A stretch of 64,000 bases of DNA from DATJGS01 sp035494735 (GTDB lineage Bacteria > Eisenbacteria > RBG-16-71-46), in contig DATJGS010000019.1 of the NCBI GenBank assembly GCA_035494735.1, forward strand, positions 147,792 to 211,791. The letters run 5' to 3'. Both the position numbers and the translations under genes were made by a program. The notes below the pieces were generated by a model that worked only from the letters and a program-made list of their open reading frames with translations, searched no databases and was not told where the DNA came from. This document shows positions 8,136 through 16,629 of the stretch, one piece after another (position 1 is the stretch's first letter; the number at the start of each line of letters is the position of its first letter).

Positions 8136-8878
8136 AGCGTCACGTCCCGATTCACGTTCTTGTAGTAGATGTAGCGCGCCGGGCTGGAGCTCGTGGCGTA
8201 GAACGACTGTGGGCAGTACGGGCCCATCCAGATGAAGTCGCCGGCCTGCACTTCGCGCCAGCGATCGCCGAGGTAGTACACGCCCTGGCCTTCCAGCATG
8301 TAGAGGCCGTGCTCCATCACGTGCGTCTCGGTGATCGGCAGCGAGTAGCCGGGCGGGAACGTGAAGATGTTCATCGCCATGTCGAAGCGCGCGTCGGCGG
8401 GCAGCAGCGTCTTCAGCAGCAGCTCGGCGACGTTCATGAACGGCTCGCCCTTCACGCTCGACTCGTTGCCACTCACGTCTTCCGGCCGCGCCTCGCCGAA
8501 CGGCTCGTAGCGCTTCTTCAGCCAGAGGAGCTTCGCACCGGCCTTCGACGCGAGCGAGAATCGAGAACTCGGCCTCAGGTACACGAACCCGCCGCGCGCG
8601 AGCGCGTGCGTCTTGCCGCCGGCCTTCACCTCGGCGGCGCCGTCGATACAGAAGAAGAACGCCTCGATCCCATCCGCCAGCGTCTGCTCGCTGCCGCCGC
8701 CCGCGGAGACGTCGAGCAGGTATTGCGCGAACGCCGCGCCCATCGCGGGCGCCGCGTGGATGCGCGCTTCGGTGGCGTTCCACTCCGGCAGCGCGCTGGC
8801 CGGGATTCCTTCGGGCGGCAGGATGGCGTAGTTGCGCTCGACCACGACGCGACTCGTGACCAGACCCTTCTGGGGCAT
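8132..8878 (-). CDS. allE: (S)-ureidoglycine aminohydrolase
   Basis: A 248-residue bicupin enzyme that releases ammonia from (S)-ureidoglycine to give ureidoglycolate, the step after allantoate amidohydrolase. The C-terminal cupin shows the manganese ligands known for this family: E184, H186 and H190 (ETHVMEHG), with Q224 in YCPQSF. The length agrees with the roughly 260-residue E. coli enzyme. ATG at 8878 follows GGAG nine bases upstream; a longer frame to 9049 is Arg-rich and unlikely. It is the first gene of the leftward operon with xanthine dehydrogenase and overlaps pucD by 4 bp. It diverges from the gene at 9067, so 8879-9066 should hold a two-way promoter. Confidence 0.93.
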   Translation of the reverse strand: MPQKGLVTSRVVVERNYAILPPEGIPASALPEWNATEARIHAAPAMGAAFAQYLLDVSAGGGSEQTLADGIEAFFFCIDGAAEVKAGGKTHALARGGFVYLRPSSRFSLASKAGAKLLWLKKRYEPFGEARPEDVSGNESSVKGEPFMNVAELLLKTLLPADARFDMAMNIFTFPPGYSLPITETHVMEHGLYMLEGQGVYYLGDRWREVQAGDFIWMGPYCPQSFYATSSSPARYIYYKNVNRDVTL

Positions 8879-9066
8879 GCGGGCGTGCTCCGATGGTTTG
8901 GGTGACGAGCGCCGCGTGCGCGACGACCGCCGTGTGAGTGGCGTGAGGGTGGGCCGGCGGTCGCGGCCGCCGTGGTGGGTGGCGGTGGCGGCCGCGCGAG
9001 GATTCCAGTCGCGCGCCAACCGTGTTCCGCCTACAGTCGTGCGCTCCAAACCGTCTGGAGGACGAC

Positions 9067-10419
9067 GTGCCCAATATCTTGAACGCCGACAACATGCGCG
9101 ATTCGCTCTCGCGACTGAGCGAAGCGAACCGCCGAATCGCGGAAGCCTACCCCGGCGAGCGCGCCGACCGCCAGCCCGTTCACACGGTTTATGGCGGCGG
9201 GCACCTGATGGCGCCCGATGTGGCCCAGAAACTGGGCGCCGCCGGCCTCAACACGCTCCAGCACTACGCGCCCGACGCGCCCACGTTCGCGCGCGCCATC
9301 GGCCTCGAGCACGCGCAGCACGACCTCGCGACGCCCGTGTACGAACGCGTCGTCGAGAAGCTCAAGCGCGAGCCCGTCGAGGACTACCGCATCGACTTCG
9401 AAGACGGCTACGGCAACCGCCCGGACTCCGATGAGGACGGCCACGCCGTCGCCGCCGGCCGCGCGGTCGCCCAAGGCCTCGCCGCGCACCAGCTGCCGCC
9501 GTTCATCGGCATCCGTATCAAGCCGCTCACCGAGGAGCTGCGCGCGCGGAGCCTCAAGACGCTCGATCTGTTCATGGGCGCCATGCTCGACGGCACGCGC
9601 GGCATGCTGCCGCCGGGATTCGTGGTGACGCTGCCCAAGATCACCGCACCCGAGCAGGTCGCGACGCTCGTCGACGCGTTCGAGCTGTTCGAGAAATCGG
9701 CCGGGCTCTTCCCCGGCTCGCTGCGGCTCGAGCTGATGGTCGAGACGACGCAGACCATCATCGGCCCGCACGGCGAGAGCCTGCTGCCCGCGTTCGTCGC
9801 CGCCGCGCACGGCCGCTGCCGCGGCGCGCACTTCGGCGTGTACGACTACACGGCGGCGTGCGGCATCACCGCGGCGTACCAGGCGCCGCAGCATCCGGCG
9901 TGCGACTTCGCGCGGCATGCCATGCAGGTGAGCCTCGCCGGCACCGGCGTCACGCTGTCGGACGGCGCGACCACGATCATGCCCGTCGGCCCGCATCGCG
10001 CCGAGCCGGGGAAGACGCTCCCGGCGACACTGTTCAGCGAGAACAGCCGCGCCGTGCACCATGCGTGGCGCGTGCACTTCGACGACGTCCAGTACTCGCT
10101 GAGGAACGGCTACTACCAGGGCTGGGATCTGAACCCCGGCCAGCTGCCCACGCGCTACGCCGCCGTGTACGCGTTCTTCCTCGAAGCGCGCGCCGAAGCC
10201 GCGTCGCGGCTCAAGAGCTTCGTCGAGAAGGCCGCGCAAGCCACGCTGCTCGGCAACGTGTTCGACGACGCGGCGACCGGGCAGGGGCTCCTGAACTTCT
10301 TCCTGCGCGGCATCAACTGCGGGGCGCTGACGGAAGCCGAAGCGCTGGCGACCGGGCTGACGATCGAGGAGCTGCGCGGGCGATCGTTCGTGAAGATATT
10401 GAAGGGGCGACGGGGGTAG
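9067..10419 (+). CDS. Aldolase/citrate-lyase-like TIM-barrel protein (DUF6986-like)
   Basis: A 450-residue soluble protein of the HpcH/CitE-like superfamily, resembling the family named DUF6986 and sometimes labelled phosphoenolpyruvate kinase or aldolase. Acidic metal-site style motifs are RIDFEDGYG (about 108-116) and LRLELMVETTQ, with GVYDYTAACG near the C-terminal half of the barrel. The GTG start is supported by GGAGG five bases upstream. From memory, relatives often lie beside urate or allantoin genes, and here it is divergent from ureidoglycine aminohydrolase. A role in handling the glyoxylate, ureidoglycolate or C2/C3 end of the pathway is plausible but unproven. No enzyme activity can be read from sequence. 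Confidence 0.75.
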   Translation: MPNILNADNMRDSLSRLSEANRRIAEAYPGERADRQPVHTVYGGGHLMAPDVAQKLGAAGLNTLQHYAPDAPTFARAIGLEHAQHDLATPVYERVVEKLKREPVEDYRIDFEDGYGNRPDSDEDGHAVAAGRAVAQGLAAHQLPPFIGIRIKPLTEELRARSLKTLDLFMGAMLDGTRGMLPPGFVVTLPKITAPEQVATLVDAFELFEKSAGLFPGSLRLELMVETTQTIIGPHGESLLPAFVAAAHGRCRGAHFGVYDYTAACGITAAYQAPQHPACDFARHAMQVSLAGTGVTLSDGATTIMPVGPHRAEPGKTLPATLFSENSRAVHHAWRVHFDDVQYSLRNGYYQGWDLNPGQLPTRYAAVYAFFLEARAEAASRLKSFVEKAAQATLLGNVFDDAATGQGLLNFFLRGINCGALTEAEALATGLTIEELRGRSFVKILKGRRG

Positions 10420-10421
10420 CT

Positions 10422-10865
10422 GTGGACGAACAGCGGGACGACTTCGACGCTCAGATGGAGCGAGAGCAGCTGCATCACGCCGCCCAAGATGGCGATCTGA
10501 ATCGCGTGCGGCAACTGATCGCCGAAGGTTTCTCGGTCAATGCGTTCGATGACGATGTGCACTGGACGCCGCTCCACTACGCGGCCACCAAGGGCCATCT
10601 CGACGTCATGAAGGCGCTCATCGAGGCTGGAGCCGACGTGAACGCTCATGATGAGGCCCGGATTGGAAACACGCCCCTCGGCGAGGTCGCCGGCAACTGT
10701 TCTTACGAGGTCGCGAAGGTGCTGATCGATGGTGGCGCCGATCCTCGGATCCCTGGCTGGATGCAGATCACGGCACTCCAACACTCAGCAGAGCGAAAGA
10801 GACCGGAAGGCGTCCGAGTTCACGAGCTCCTCCGGCAAGCGACCGATAGACCTAGGCGGTCGTAG
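10422..10865 (+). CDS. Small ankyrin-repeat protein
   Basis: A 147-residue soluble protein with about three ankyrin repeats: LHHAAQDGDLNRVRQLIAEG, then TPLHYAATKGHLDVMKALIEAG, then a degenerate TPLGEVAGNCSYEVAKVLIDGG. The GTG start lies two bases after the stop of the aldolase-like gene, with the GGGGG of that gene's end acting as ribosome site, so the two are co-transcribed. Ankyrin repeats bind proteins, but the partner is unknown. The stop is 22 bases from the convergent phosphotransferase gene. Confidence 0.85.
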   Translation: MDEQRDDFDAQMEREQLHHAAQDGDLNRVRQLIAEGFSVNAFDDDVHWTPLHYAATKGHLDVMKALIEAGADVNAHDEARIGNTPLGEVAGNCSYEVAKVLIDGGADPRIPGWMQITALQHSAERKRPEGVRVHELLRQATDRPRRS

Positions 10866-10887
10866 ACCCCTTCCGACAGGTCCCGCG

Positions 10888-11778
10888 TCAGCCAGCGAAC
10901 TGTCGCGTGTTCTGGAGCGTCCGCACTCCAATCGGAATCATCGGCGACCCTTCGGGCGAGTGCGCGATGTAGGCCACCGCCAGCGCCGTGGCCCAGCCGA
11001 CGGCGCGCGACCACGTCGCGTCGTCACACGCCACCGCCGCGCGGAACCGCGCGCGTGACGGTGCGTCGAACATCATCCACGCGATCGCGAGGTCGGTGGC
11101 GGGATCGCCGGCGCAGATGTCGCCGAAGTCGATGATTGCCGCGAGCCGGCCGTCGTGAGTGAGCACGTTCGCCGGATGCAGGTCGCCGTGCAGCCAGAGC
11201 GGCGGACCGTCCCAGCGCGGCGCGGCGAGCGCGCGTCGCCACGCGGCCATCGCCGCCGACGCATCGAGTGACCGCCGTGCCGCCGCCTTCGGCAGGCTGT
11301 CGTCGAAGCGCGACGCGCGCTCTCCGAGGTCGATCCCGCGAAACGGATTGATCGGAGCATCCGCTGGCGCGGGGACGTGCAGTGCCTTCACGAACGCTCC
11401 CAGTTCCTCGGCCGCGCGCCCGAGGTCCGCGGGCGGCGCGTCGAAGGATGAGCGGCCCTCGAACCACCGGCACACGCTCCACGGGAACGGGAACCGATCG
11501 CTTGCGCGCCCGCACGCGACGGGCACCGGAATCGCCAGCGGCAGCGAGGCCGCGAGCGCCGGCAGCCAGCGTTGTTCGTGCTCGATGAGCCCGGCCGCTA
11601 CGCGACGCCGAGGCACGCGCACGCAGAGCGCGTCGCCCAGGCGGAAAATCGCGTTGTCCCAACCGTTCGCGACCTCGAGCAGCGGCAGCTCGGCCAGCTC
11701 CGGGCACTGCTCACGGAGCAGGGCGTGAACCAGGTCCGCGTCGACGCGGATGTCGGCAACCGGCTCGGGGGAGGGCAT
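10888..11778 (-). CDS. Aminoglycoside phosphotransferase-family (APH) kinase-like protein
   Basis: A 296-residue protein of the APH/choline-kinase fold, which phosphorylates small hydroxylated substrates with ATP. The catalytic loop WLHGDLHPANVL and the metal-binding IIDFGDICAGDPATDLA are intact. An N-terminal ANGWDNAIFRLGD segment supplies the nucleotide loop, and RVPRR contains the expected basic strand. ATG at 11778 gives the family length. The same fold serves macrolide, homoserine and fructosamine kinases, so antibiotic resistance should not be assumed. It is a single gene divergent from the DUF2089-like regulator. Confidence 0.85.
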   Translation of the reverse strand: MPSPEPVADIRVDADLVHALLREQCPELAELPLLEVANGWDNAIFRLGDALCVRVPRRRVAAGLIEHEQRWLPALAASLPLAIPVPVACGRASDRFPFPWSVCRWFEGRSSFDAPPADLGRAAEELGAFVKALHVPAPADAPINPFRGIDLGERASRFDDSLPKAAARRSLDASAAMAAWRRALAAPRWDGPPLWLHGDLHPANVLTHDGRLAAIIDFGDICAGDPATDLAIAWMMFDAPSRARFRAAVACDDATWSRAVGWATALAVAYIAHSPEGSPMIPIGVRTLQNTRQFAG

Positions 11779-11926
11779 GGCCGCGCACGGTACCGGGGTT
11801 CGTTCACGAGGAGTAGCCAGCACGAAGCCGTTGGGGCCCGGCCGGTTCGAGGGCTCGATGCCCCTCCAGAGACCGTCCGCGCGCTCGCCAGAGCCCAAGG
11901 CGAAATCAACAAAATCAATTTTGATC

Positions 11927-11955
11927 TTGATTCTTTCAATCCAATGCCAGATATT
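11927..11955 (+). promoter_or_regulatory. Sigma70-type promoter of the DUF2089-like gene
   Basis: TTGATT (11927-11932) and GATATT (11950-11955) are separated by exactly 17 bases, inside a locally AT-rich island that stands out from the surrounding GC-rich sequence. The start codon at 11963 is only seven bases after the -10, so the transcript would be leaderless or nearly so. Confidence 0.6.
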
Positions 11956-11962
11956 GCTCCAC

Positions 11963-12346
11963 ATGCGCAAGGAATGGCAGGTCCTCAGCAAGCTAGGAGC
12001 AGGGAGCCCGGTCGAGATCCTTCGGGCGCGGCTGGTCGAGCAGGACGTCGTGGTCGAGGGGCCTTTCGAGCTTCCGCCCCTCGCCCGGCTGTCGAGCGAG
12101 GACCAGACGTTCGTCGCCGCCTTCGTGCGCTGCCACGGATCCATCAAGCAGATGGAGCAGCTCTTCGGTGTGAGCTACCCGACGATCAAGAACCGCCTGA
12201 ATCGCATCGGGGCGCTGATGCCGTTTGTCGAGGTCGCGCCGGAGCCGGCGCCCCCGTCCGCGAGCGAACTGCTCACCCGCCTCGAGCGCGGCGAGTTGAG
12301 CGTTGCGGAAGTTCTCAGTCAATTGCACGAGAAGGAGTCGTCATGA
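11963..12346 (+). CDS. DUF2089-like helix-turn-helix regulator without zinc cysteines
   Basis: A 127-residue protein. The core EGPFELPPLARLSSEDQTFVAAF followed by GSIKQMEQLFGVSYPTIKNRLNRI matches the DUF2089 family, with a helix-turn-helix ending SYPTIKNRL. Family members normally begin with a CxxC...CxxC zinc ribbon; here the same place reads VLSKLGAGSPVEILRARLVEQDV with no cysteine. ATG at 11963 sits close behind the promoter. The C-terminal tail ELLTRLERGELSVAEVLSQL is an SHOCT-like helical hairpin. It overlaps the next gene by 4 bp (ATGA); in other bacteria such regulators are paired with a small SHOCT/LiaX-like protein, as here. Confidence 0.8.
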   Translation: MRKEWQVLSKLGAGSPVEILRARLVEQDVVVEGPFELPPLARLSSEDQTFVAAFVRCHGSIKQMEQLFGVSYPTIKNRLNRIGALMPFVEVAPEPAPPSASELLTRLERGELSVAEVLSQLHEKESS

Positions 12347-12858
12347 GCGAAGACACTCGTCGTGTGCTGGACATGCTGACCCAAGGCAAGATTACCGCGG
12401 ACGAAGCCGACCGGCTGCTGGCGGCGATCGGGTCTACGTCCCGCAGCTCCACAACCACCGAGGCAACGGCCGCTGACAAAGGCGTCGCGACCGCCGAAGC
12501 TCCCTCTCCCAAGTTCCTGCGCATCACCATCACCCGGACCGGGACCTGGCCCGGTGACGATGGGAAGCAGGCGCGTCGCGCCTGGATGTGGGCGGGTCAC
12601 ACCGGCGGCCGCGGCGGTGAGGTCTCGATTCGCGTGCCCGTCACGCTGGTCCGGAACGGCATCCGTCTCGGGGCCATGATTCCTGGTTTGAGCGGAGCCG
12701 GCGTGCAGACGCGTCTGCGCGAGCGCGGCGTGGATCTGGATCTCTCCAAGATCGACACCGAGACGATCAACCAACTGTTGGCCGAGTTCGGGGAGATCAA
12801 CATCGACGTCGACTCGGAGCGCGGAGGCAAGGCGCAGATCCGCATCACCTGCGAGTGA
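12343..12858 (+). CDS. SHOCT/LiaX-like small protein, partner of the DUF2089-like regulator
   Basis: A 171-residue soluble protein. The N-terminus MSEDTRRVLDMLTQGKITADEADRLL is the short helical hairpin found in YvlB/LiaX-type and SHOCT-like proteins. After a Ser/Thr/Ala linker (about 30-50), a beta-rich domain carries FLRITITRTG, SIRVPVTLVRNGIRLG and a C-terminal NIDVDSERGGKAQIRIT. GAAGGAG lies upstream of the ATG, which overlaps the previous stop. In Firmicutes relatives the pair takes part in cell-envelope stress control. That role here is inferred from family and context only. Confidence 0.75.
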   Translation: MSEDTRRVLDMLTQGKITADEADRLLAAIGSTSRSSTTTEATAADKGVATAEAPSPKFLRITITRTGTWPGDDGKQARRAWMWAGHTGGRGGEVSIRVPVTLVRNGIRLGAMIPGLSGAGVQTRLRERGVDLDLSKIDTETINQLLAEFGEINIDVDSERGGKAQIRITCE

Positions 12859-12984
12859 GAGCGAGGGCGGTGCGGCAGGCCGCCTGAGTCGCGCGGCCGC
12901 TGCGCGCACCCATCGTTCGGGCCTTCCCCGACCCGCGGCGCGGGCCTACCATCGCCTCCTCGCCCTTCACCCCAGGAGGCCTCC

Positions 12985-15414
12985 GTGGTCCGCGCTCGCT
13001 CGTTCCTCGTCTCCCCTGTCGCGCTCGTCCTGCTCTTCGCCGCCGCTCCGGCCTTCGCCAACTGGCCGCACGATCCCACCGTCAATCTGCCGCTCTCGTC
13101 GTCGTTGAGCACGACGGCGCTGCGCGGGATCGCGCCCGATGGATCGGGCGGCGCGATCGTCGTGTGGCATGAGTTCCGCTCGGGGAGCTACGACATCATC
13201 GCGCAGCGCGTCACGCCGAACGGCAAGCTGCTGTGGGGCGCGACCGGGCTCGTCGTGTGCGGCGCGACCGGAGACCAGATCAATCCCGCCGTGTGCATCG
13301 ACGGCGCGGGCGGCGCGTTCATCGTGTGGCAGGACCACCGCTCGGGGACGAACGACGACATCTACGCCACGCACGTGACGGCCGCCGGCGTCCCGGATCT
13401 CACGCCCGACGGCGTCGCGGTGTGCACGGCGGTCGGCGACCAGCAGAACCCGGTCATCGCCGCCGTCAACGGGCACGCCATCATGGCGTGGCGCGATCTG
13501 CGCGCCGGCAACGGCGACATCTATGCGTCCGACATCTACAGCCTCGGTCCCAACATCTTCCCCGCCAACGGCGCGCCGGTCTGCACGAACGCCTCGAACC
13601 AGCTGAGCCCGGCGATCGCCGCGGACCCGTTCAACGGCTGTCACGTCGTGTGGGAGGACCAGCGCACGGACGCCGGCGACATCTATTACCAGCGCCTCGG
13701 CACCAGCGGCACGCCGACGTTCGCGGTGAACGGCATTCCGATCTGCACGTCGGCGAACGAGCAGCGCCAGCCCGTGATCCAGGTCGATCCCGCGTTCGAC
13801 GTGATGATGGCGTGGATCGACGATCGCGCGGGCGCGCTGTCGTCGGACGCGTACGCGCAGCGCCTCAACTCGGCCGGCACCGCACAATGGACGGCGAACG
13901 GGCTGCCGATCTGCACGGCGCCCGGACAGCAGATCACGCTGCACATGGCGAGCGATGGTCAGTACGGCGCCCTATTCGCATGGGCGGACGGTCGCGTGGG
14001 TGGCGTTCTCGACGTCTACGCTCAGCATCTCGACCAGTTCGGCGCGCCTCAATGGACGGTCGACGGCGTGCTCGTGTGCGGCGCGCCCGGCGTGCAGACG
14101 AACGTGCAGATCGCTCCCGACGGCACGGGTGGCGCGCTCGTGACGTGGGATGATTTGCGGTCGGTCTCGTCCGACGACATCTACGCGCAGCGACTCTCGC
14201 AGTTCGCCGTGCCCCTCTGGACTCTGAACGGCGTGCCCACGTCGAGCGCGACCGGCATCCAGCAGAATCCACGGATCGTTGGGGACGGCGCAGGGGGCGC
14301 GATCGTCGCGTTCGAAGACGCGCGCCTCGGCCCCGCGCACCCCGCGGCGCAGCGCGTCGATCAGTTCGGCGTGCTTGGCGGCGAGCCCGCGGTGCGCTCC
14401 GTGCGCGACGTGCTGAACGACCAGGGCGGACAGGTGAAGGTGTCGTGGGACGCGAGCCCGCTCGATACCGATCCCTTGTTCATGAACGTCAACGACTACC
14501 TGATCTTCCGCTCCGTGCCGGCCGCCGCGGCCGAGGCCGCGCTGCGCGAGGGCCGCGTGTCGGCATCGGCGCACGCGGTGCGCGAGGTGCACGAGGCCGG
14601 CGCGCGCGCCCCGCTGCTCGCGACGACGTTCGGCGCCGCCGCGTACTACTGGGAATACGTCGGCACGCAGCGCGCGTTCCATCTCGCGACCTACAGCTAC
14701 GTCGCGCCGACCGAGGGCGACTCGGTCGCCGGCTCCAATCCGCGCACCGCGTACTTCGTCCGCGCCGAAGCGGGCAACGGGGCCGAGTGGTGGGACAGCG
14801 ATCCCGACTCCGGCTACAGCGTGGACAACCTCGCGCCCATCGCACCCGCGCCATTCACCGGGCAATACTCAGGCGGCTCGACGGCGATGCAGTGGAATCC
14901 GAACAGCGAGGCGGATCTTGCGGGCTATCGGTTGTATCGAGGGACGAACGTGTCGTTCGTGCCGTCACCCGCGAACGAGATCGCGGAGCTGACGACGACC
15001 ACGTTCACGGACGCCGGCGCCGGCGCGCCGTACGTGTACAAGCTCGTGGCGGTCGACGTGCACGGGAATGCGTCACCGGTGTCAATGCTGATTCCGGATG
15101 GGGCGCTCGACGTGCAAACACGCGTGCCGACGGCGCTGTTCCTGGCGCCGCCGATGCCGAATCCGGCGCGCGCGGGCGTGGCGACGGTGCTGCGGTTCGG
15201 GCTGCCGGCGGCTGGGCGCGTGCGTTTCTCAGTGTTCGACGTGCACGGGCGCGAGGTGCGTGTGCTCGAGGATGGCGTGTTCGAAGCGGGCGAGCACACG
15301 GCAACGTGGGATGGGCGCGATGGCACGGGCCGACGCGTGGCGGCGGGGATGTACTTCGTGCGGCTGGCGACGGCGTCGGGCGAGAGAGATGCGAGGGTGG
15401 CGAGGGTGGAGTGA
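12985..15414 (+). CDS. Secreted repeat protein with C-terminal FlgD-like sorting domain
   Basis: An 809-residue exported protein. A signal peptide (about residues 1-26, ending AAPAFA before NWPHD) follows a GTG start with AGGAGG six bases upstream. Residues about 45-460 hold about eight repeats of some 50 residues with the pattern GGAIVVW(x)D/E(x)R, then DIYAQR, then a WTxNGxPICT end, suggesting a beta-propeller-like fold. A fibronectin-III-like region follows. The last 80 or so residues (PMPNPARAG, FSVFDVHGREV, TATWDGRDGTG, GMYFVRL) form a FlgD-Ig/type-A sorting-like tail. It is probably displayed at the cell surface or released; no enzyme motif is seen. Confidence 0.85.
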   Translation: MVRARSFLVSPVALVLLFAAAPAFANWPHDPTVNLPLSSSLSTTALRGIAPDGSGGAIVVWHEFRSGSYDIIAQRVTPNGKLLWGATGLVVCGATGDQINPAVCIDGAGGAFIVWQDHRSGTNDDIYATHVTAAGVPDLTPDGVAVCTAVGDQQNPVIAAVNGHAIMAWRDLRAGNGDIYASDIYSLGPNIFPANGAPVCTNASNQLSPAIAADPFNGCHVVWEDQRTDAGDIYYQRLGTSGTPTFAVNGIPICTSANEQRQPVIQVDPAFDVMMAWIDDRAGALSSDAYAQRLNSAGTAQWTANGLPICTAPGQQITLHMASDGQYGALFAWADGRVGGVLDVYAQHLDQFGAPQWTVDGVLVCGAPGVQTNVQIAPDGTGGALVTWDDLRSVSSDDIYAQRLSQFAVPLWTLNGVPTSSATGIQQNPRIVGDGAGGAIVAFEDARLGPAHPAAQRVDQFGVLGGEPAVRSVRDVLNDQGGQVKVSWDASPLDTDPLFMNVNDYLIFRSVPAAAAEAALREGRVSASAHAVREVHEAGARAPLLATTFGAAAYYWEYVGTQRAFHLATYSYVAPTEGDSVAGSNPRTAYFVRAEAGNGAEWWDSDPDSGYSVDNLAPIAPAPFTGQYSGGSTAMQWNPNSEADLAGYRLYRGTNVSFVPSPANEIAELTTTTFTDAGAGAPYVYKLVAVDVHGNASPVSMLIPDGALDVQTRVPTALFLAPPMPNPARAGVATVLRFGLPAAGRVRFSVFDVHGREVRVLEDGVFEAGEHTATWDGRDGTGRRVAAGMYFVRLATASGERDARVARVE
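13125..14335 (+). repeat. About eight coding repeats of ~150 bp
   Basis: Inside the secreted protein gene, successive units repeat GGxGGAxxVWxDxR, DIYAQRL and a NGxPICTxxxxQ segment at about 50-codon intervals. Similarity is at the protein level and the DNA has diverged, so this is an old internal duplication, not a recent tandem array. Confidence 0.7.
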
Positions 15415-15496
15415 GGGGGTGGCCAAGCGGCTAAAGAGCATCTTCTAGGGCCGCCGCAGGCAGGCGCATCTCTGGCAAGGAGCTACTTCGGCGTGT

Positions 15497-15928
15497 CTAA
15501 TGAATGCTCGTTGCCCAGAAGAGGGCGAGAAAACCAACGACGATCCACCAGAGAGACACGCCCCCGATGAGCGCCCAGAACATTCCACGCGCGCGCGTGC
15601 GAGTGATCGCGACACCCTCGGCGATTCCTCCCCAGAACAGTCCGTTGAGGACGCACGCCATCCCGACGACCACTATTCCGACTCCCGGAATCCCGGCCTT
15701 TGTGGTTCCCCATCCGAGAATGATCGCCGTCAGTACTCCAACCGGAGCAGTCGCCGCCAGCAGTCCGAACATCGCGGCGAAGCCCTGTGGACTCAGGCCA
15801 CCAGCCGGGCCATGGAAGTACGCGAAGTCAGCACCTGCGAGAAAGGCGAACGGCGCGGCGCAGACGCCCAGGACGAAGGCGACCCGTGCCGCCTTCGTCA
15901 CCTTAGCGGCCATGATCGACGGGCCCAT
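15497..15928 (-). CDS. Small four-helix membrane protein, unknown function
   Basis: A 143-residue protein with four hydrophobic segments (VAFVLGVCAAPFAFL, FAAMFGLLAATAPVGVLTAIILG, VGIVVVGMACVLNGLFW, MFWALIGGVSLWWIVVGFLALFW). No charged catalytic motif is seen. ATG at 15928 (MGPSIMAAK) is used; an internal ATG at 15913 is also possible. It follows the wHTH-like gene by 17 bp and so ends the leftward purine operon. The family was not recognised. Confidence 0.65.
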   Translation of the reverse strand: MGPSIMAAKVTKAARVAFVLGVCAAPFAFLAGADFAYFHGPAGGLSPQGFAAMFGLLAATAPVGVLTAIILGWGTTKAGIPGVGIVVVGMACVLNGLFWGGIAEGVAITRTRARGMFWALIGGVSLWWIVVGFLALFWATSIH

Positions 15929-15945
15929 CGTTCTGGCACGCGCCC

Positions 15946-16278
15946 TCAGGCATCTTCATGTTCAATCGCGGTCAGCCCAGACTCTGTGATCAGCCACCAC
16001 AGACTTGATTGGCTTGTGAGCTCAACCGGCCTCAGCGCCTCTTCGTCCTCGAAGTCGACAACAGGGACAAATTCCGTCGTGTCAGCGTCGAGCCGGTAGG
16101 TCTGGACCCAGCCCTTCCTTTGCAGTTCACGCAGCGACTCGATCATCGCCTCGACACTGGGCAGAGGGATGTCGTCGTCCCAGTGGTAGCGCCTGATCGT
16201 GTGAAGCGACTCGTAGTCGTTCCCCACGACTCTGAGGAGTCTCATCTCGACTGTCGTTGGAGATTGGTGTTCCGTCAT
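15946..16278 (-). CDS. Small winged-helix-like protein, unknown function
   Basis: A 110-residue soluble protein. YESLHTIRRYHWDDDIPLPSVEAMIESLRELQRKGWVQTYRLD has the helix-helix-wing order of a winged-helix domain, and LWWLITESGLTAIEHED resembles the terminal helix of MarR/PadR-like regulators. The ribosome site GAGGGG overlaps the stop region of the HIU hydrolase gene six bases upstream, so it is co-transcribed with purine genes. It could be a local regulator, but the basic recognition helix is weak and I do not assign DNA binding firmly. Confidence 0.6.
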   Translation of the reverse strand: MTEHQSPTTVEMRLLRVVGNDYESLHTIRRYHWDDDIPLPSVEAMIESLRELQRKGWVQTYRLDADTTEFVPVVDFEDEEALRPVELTSQSSLWWLITESGLTAIEHEDA

Positions 16279-16284
16279 TGCCCC

Positions 16285-16629
16285 TCAACTCCCCCGATAC
16301 GTCGAATACCCGAACGCACTCACCAGCAACGGCACATGGTAGTGCTGGTTCGCATCGGTGATCTCGAACTCGACCGGCACCTGCGGGTAGAACGTCGCCG
16401 TCTCGCGCTGGCCGAAGTAGGCGCCGGTGTGGAACGTCAGGCGGTAGCGGCCGACGTCGAGGCGGCTGCCTTCGGCGAGGAAGTCGCGCACGCGCCCGTC
16501 GTTGTCCGTCGTGCGCTCGGCGAGCTTCACCCAGCCGCGCTCGGCGCTGTGGGCTTCGAGATCGATGCGCACGCCGGCGGCGGGCTTGCCCCGGGTGACG
16601 TCCAGCACATGCGTGGTGATGCCGCTCAC
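16285..16629 (-). CDS. uraH: 5-hydroxyisourate hydrolase
   Basis: A 114-residue transthyretin-like enzyme that hydrolyses 5-hydroxyisourate to OHCU in urate breakdown. The diagnostic residues are present: H7 in THVLD, R46 in DGRV, H98 in HYHVPLL and the C-terminal YRGS (111-114) that separates the enzymes from transthyretin. Length matches the family. GTG at 16629 overlaps the OHCU decarboxylase stop (GTGA). The usual preceding enzyme, urate oxidase, is not encoded beside it. Confidence 0.96.
   Translation of the reverse strand: MSGITTHVLDVTRGKPAAGVRIDLEAHSAERGWVKLAERTTDNDGRVRDFLAEGSRLDVGRYRLTFHTGAYFGQRETATFYPQVPVEFEITDANQHYHVPLLVSAFGYSTYRGS

Noticed and set aside
5547..8165. Long rightward open frame of 872 codons opposite the xanthine dehydrogenase gene
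   Set aside because: Arg/His/Ala-rich translation without motifs or ribosome site. It is a high-GC antisense shadow of a gene with clear family motifs.
5685..9095. One leftward frame seems to join an upstream stretch to the molybdenum subunit, suggesting a fusion with ureidoglycine aminohydrolase
   Set aside because: The upstream part is out of frame with the aminohydrolase. The true start is the GTG at 8135, overlapping that gene's stop.
10888..11778. Calling the APH-fold protein an antibiotic-resistance gene
   Set aside because: The fold is shared by many small-molecule kinases, and there is no mobile or resistance context.
13125..14335. Regularly spaced repeats that might be a CRISPR-like or satellite array
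   Set aside because: Periodicity is in the protein, codon-phased, with diverged DNA. There are no conserved DNA repeats with unique spacers.
15415..15496. GGTGGCCAAGCGGCTAAAGAG looks like a tRNA-Ser/Leu D-arm
   Set aside because: No T-loop GGTTCGA or matching acceptor stem follows in the expected distance, so it is not called as a tRNA.
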